Shown: in pieces, positions 31,255 through 34,034 of the stretch | Layout: each line of letters starts with the position of its first letter | Numbering within the stretch: position 1 is the stretch's first letter | Assembly: GCA_016926295.1 (NCBI GenBank) | Contig: JAFGOX010000002.1 | Location: forward strand, 1 to 34,034 | Source: Candidatus Iainarchaeum sp. | GTDB taxonomy: Archaea > Iainarchaeota > Iainarchaeia > JAFGOX01 | Direction of reading: 5' to 3' | Length of the DNA: 34,034 bases | Notes under the pieces: generated by a model | Told to the model about the DNA's origin: nothing | What the model saw: the letters and a program-made list of their open reading frames with translations, nothing else | Databases searched by the model: none | Translations under genes and position numbers: made by a program

Positions 31255-34034
31255 CTAATTAACGGTTTCGTCAATTAAATTGTCTTTGTCCACAATCACA
31301 TATATGTCAAAGCTTCCTGCTGCAGGGATTGTCCATTGCACTGAAACAGTCTGGCTTGAACCTGCAATTCCTAAAGCAGCCAATGCGCCCAGGGTTTTTG
31401 TTCCGATTAAAGTTCCTCCGCTTGCAGGATTTCCCTGGTAGAAGTGCACTGTCGGGGATGTTCCCAATGAAACTGAGCCCAATCCAAGGTTATTCACAGT
31501 TGCACTTATTGTAACGCTTTGCCCAACGCTGTAAGGCCCGCTTGGTGTTACAGATATGTCACTAGCCGTGATTGCCAAATCAGGTTTTCCAGCAGTTCCA
31601 TTACTGACTGTTACGCTTACTGGTGTTGCTGAACCTATGCTTGCTGCGGCATCTGTTGCCCTTGCGTTGATTGTAACTGCACCGTTTGCAGAAGTTGTTG
31701 TGTTCCAACTATAACTCCAATTATTTGTTCCTACTGCTGCTGCCCAGCTTCCGTCTCCAATCTTAACTTCAACTGAGGATATTGCCGAGCTTGTAATTAG
31801 GTTTGGTGTTGCAGTTCCGGTTATTGCAATTGTTCCGCTTACTATTGCTGCCGCTAAAGGAGTTGTTATTGCAACTGTTGGCGGATTCACTGCAGGATTG
31901 ATTGTTATTTGGGTTCCGTGTGTTGCTATGTTGTTCACTTCATTCCCTTCTACAACATCATCATCAAGGTCAGCTTCACATCGCAGGTTGTAGTTTCCTA
32001 TGGCTAATCCTGTTGTGTCAATTGTGAAGTTGTTTGCAGTTCCGTTTGTTGTACTGCCTGCAGATAGTGCACCCGTTGGGTTTTCATCACTTGGCGTCCC
32101 GCCACCTAAATATACACTTGTTGTTGAGGTTGCTGCATCTCCCGGGCCATTGTTTGTTGTAGTACAGTTTACATCAAAAGAATTTCCGGATATAACTGTT
32201 GTGCTTGAAACTCCAGTGATGCTTGTAACTAAATCAGGTAATGATATTCCCTCGCCCAATCCAATTACCTCACCCGGGCTTCCGCCGGTTGTTCCAACAA
32301 ACAATATGTCGTCTGTTGCCGCGATTGATGAAATCCAGTCATAGGTGCTGCAGCTTCCGTTTGCGCCCAGTTCATTGTATATTTTTGTCCAGCTATTTCC
32401 TGCAATGTTGTATTTCCATAGTTCACCATCGTGTGTTTCGCCCAGTGCTAACATTGCCTTACTGTAACAAGTTGCAACTAAAATATCATTTCCCCCATTT
32501 ACAAGGGTTGGAGAACTAACTTTTGTTTGACTTTCACCCATTGCGGCCGGAGTTGATGTCAATCCGCTTGCGGCTGTGGCAACATTTGTTTTGTACATTT
32601 TTCCGTCATCTGTTGCTATGAATATGTTTGTTCCGCTTACTGCCGGTGTTGCGCTTATTCCTTGTACTGTTGCAAGTGAACCAATTGTGTATCCATTGTG
32701 CGCATCAACTACATAAACGTTTCCAGAACTTGTGTCTGCAACTACAATGACTTTGCTTGTTGTGACGTTGCCAAGATTTGGATGCACGTAACTAATGGCA
32801 ATATTCATAAGAACCGGTGATGCAACGAAGTTTGTTCCTCCGCCTATTCCACTTGGTGTGTTTCTCCATAGAATGTCGCCGGTCCATGTATCTATTGCAG
32901 TAACATATCCTGCAGAGTCAGCATAGAACGCAGTATCCACATTTGTCCACTTTTGCGCGGGGTCGGGAATTCCGTCTCCGTCAATGTCAAACATTTCTTC
33001 TTCCATAGTGGCTGTTCCATTGCCGCCTATACTTCCTGCAGGACCCCCGCCGATTACTGCATCGGCGTCAAAGTTTAATCCGCCAGCAACATCTCCGCTT
33101 CCCGGCATTGCCTTCCATATCCACGGCATGAATGATACTGCGGGCGTGGCTTTATTTCCTGCATTGCCGCCAAGCTGTTTCAATGTTCTTGCCCACCATA
33201 TGGCGCCATTGCTTACGTCAATTGCAGTTGCTCTTCCTGTGTCACTTCCTGTGAAAACAAGATTATGGGCCGTTCCGTCACCTAATATTATTGTGAATGG
33301 TGTTGATGATGCTACTAGAGGCATTGCACCCAATATTAATTGCCGCCATATTACTGAACCGTTACTGGCATCAATACCATATACTGAACCGTCGCTTGAA
33401 CCGACAACCACAACATCTTTTATGGTAGTTCCCAATGCTCCGGCCATTCCACTTTCTACAAATCCGTAACTCTGGTTTCCAGAAACTAATGTTCCAGATG
33501 TGCTTGTGTCTTTGACATCAATTCCCGGCAGGTAAGCGGGGGTTGACCTTATTGCCCCACCTGTAGGTGTAGACCATACAACCGGAGAGCCGGCTAAAGT
33601 ATCTGCATTTAATGCATAAAGATTTCCATCGTCTGCTCCGATGAAAATAAGAGTTTTTGTGCTTCCATCCGAAACAAAGACATTGCTTGCTATTACTGGC
33701 GAGGACAATATAGGTCCTGATATTGCAGTAAAAGCCCACCTTTCATTCACATCGCTTACATTAGTGTAACTTGTGTTAGACCTTCCGCTATTTGTTTCAT
33801 TTCCATGGAAACTTGACCATTCAGGTGTTCCAGGAGAATAACCTGCTGCTCCGCCAGTTCCTCCGCCAGTTAAGGTTATTGTTACCGCTCCAGATACTAT
33901 TGGTGGCACTACGCCGCCTGCGCCTCCACTGGTGCCGCTACCTGAAAATCCGCTGGTTCCCGTTCCGCCATCCGGCACGGTTGTACCACCTTCGGGCAGG
34001 TCTCCGCTACCCAGAATTTCAAAGTAAATTGTAC
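31255..34034 (-). CDS. large exported PQQ-like beta-propeller/CARDB surface protein, N-terminus missing
   Basis: The frame is open to the window edge, so the gene continues to the right; 926 codons are visible. Order: a Gly/Ser/Thr-rich linker near the edge, then a PQQ-type beta-propeller with repeats such as VFVSDG, IFIGADDGNLYALNAD, VVVGSSDGSVYGIDASNGSV and ATAIDVSNGAIWWART. Next is a CARDB domain (LPDLVTSITGVSSTTVISGN, ending VVEGNEVNN), an Ig-like part (PPTVAITTPLAAAIVSGTIA), and a second CARDB (GKPDLAITASDISVTPSGPY). This last one stops at LIDETVN, before the usual ExNN close, so the C-terminus is slightly short. It is followed by the PKD-anchor gene. These folds bind polysaccharides or other surface partners; no enzyme motif is seen. 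Confidence 0.9.
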   Translation of the reverse strand, partial: TIYFEILGSGDLPEGGTTVPDGGTGTSGFSGSGTSGGAGGVVPPIVSGAVTITLTGGGTGGAAGYSPGTPEWSSFHGNETNSGRSNTSYTNVSDVNERWAFTAISGPILSSPVIASNVFVSDGSTKTLIFIGADDGNLYALNADTLAGSPVVWSTPTGGAIRSTPAYLPGIDVKDTSTSGTLVSGNQSYGFVESGMAGALGTTIKDVVVVGSSDGSVYGIDASNGSVIWRQLILGAMPLVASSTPFTIILGDGTAHNLVFTGSDTGRATAIDVSNGAIWWARTLKQLGGNAGNKATPAVSFMPWIWKAMPGSGDVAGGLNFDADAVIGGGPAGSIGGNGTATMEEEMFDIDGDGIPDPAQKWTNVDTAFYADSAGYVTAIDTWTGDILWRNTPSGIGGGTNFVASPVLMNIAISYVHPNLGNVTTSKVIVVADTSSGNVYVVDAHNGYTIGSLATVQGISATPAVSGTNIFIATDDGKMYKTNVATAASGLTSTPAAMGESQTKVSSPTLVNGGNDILVATCYSKAMLALGETHDGELWKYNIAGNSWTKIYNELGANGSCSTYDWISSIAATDDILFVGTTGGSPGEVIGLGEGISLPDLVTSITGVSSTTVISGNSFDVNCTTTNNGPGDAATSTTSVYLGGGTPSDENPTGALSAGSTTNGTANNFTIDTTGLAIGNYNLRCEADLDDDVVEGNEVNNIATHGTQITINPAVNPPTVAITTPLAAAIVSGTIAITGTATPNLITSSAISSVEVKIGDGSWAAAVGTNNWSYSWNTTTSANGAVTINARATDAAASIGSATPVSVTVSNGTAGKPDLAITASDISVTPSGPYSVGQSVTISATVNNLGLGSVSLGTSPTVHFYQGNPASGGTLIGTKTLGALAALGIAGSSQTVSVQWTIPAAGSFDIYVIVDKDNLIDETVN

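Noticed and set aside
1-34034. CRISPR array, insertion sequence or rRNA gene
   Set aside because: No regularly spaced repeats, transposase-like ORF or rRNA sequence was seen by reading.

Overview
The window is archaeal chromosome and is densely coding, with almost every gene on the minus strand. Several features point to an archaeon. The RNA polymerase B subunit is split into rpoB2 and rpoB1 next to rpoH. The ProRS and TrpRS are of archaeal/eukaryotic type. There is a type II methionine aminopeptidase, an archaeal family B DNA polymerase carrying an intein, a tRNA-Met with a bulge-helix-bulge intron, and tRNA genes without encoded CCA. Many starts have GGTGAT-like ribosome binding sites, and several others lie 25-27 nt downstream of a TATA box and look leaderless. 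Small size, low GC and surface proteins rich in PKD, CARDB and PQQ-like domains suggest a DPANN-type lineage (Woesearchaeota/Pacearchaeota-like). That placement is an inference; no marker was searched.

Layout. 1-2486: rpoH-rpoB2-rpoB1 (rpoB1 runs off the left edge). 2581-6513: a hypothetical gene divergent from proS, a membrane-anchored exported protein, and aspS (probably non-discriminating). 6575-9643: three small coiled-coil genes, uppP, and an exported Ig-like protein. 9746-15938: a YdeI-family protein, intron-containing tRNA-Met, then a probable operon running (minus strand) Lys-rich protein, arcC, argF, Lys-rich protein, divergent rpiA; then thrC, a dCMP deaminase and tRNA-Thr. 16006-21932: a two-TM miniprotein, hisS with tRNA-His directly upstream, trkH-trkA potassium uptake, a membrane protein with a broken start region, and map. 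21937-27239: polB with a 570-residue intein, and the divergent leaderless trpS.

27232-30168 is the most unusual part. It is an AT-rich, tightly overlapping five-gene operon with its own TATA box: a 51-residue Cys-free peptide, a radical SAM/SPASM enzyme, an all-helical protein, a free-standing phosphohistidine swivel domain, and a GNAT acetyltransferase. The arrangement resembles a ribosomally made, radical-SAM-modified peptide (RiPP-like) locus and is the best candidate for an undescribed system here. 30235-34034 holds a coiled-coil protein and two exported surface proteins (PKD with a C-terminal anchor; PQQ-like propeller plus CARDB, open at the right edge).

No CRISPR array, rRNA or insertion sequence was seen, and no gene-free stretch exceeds 300 bases.
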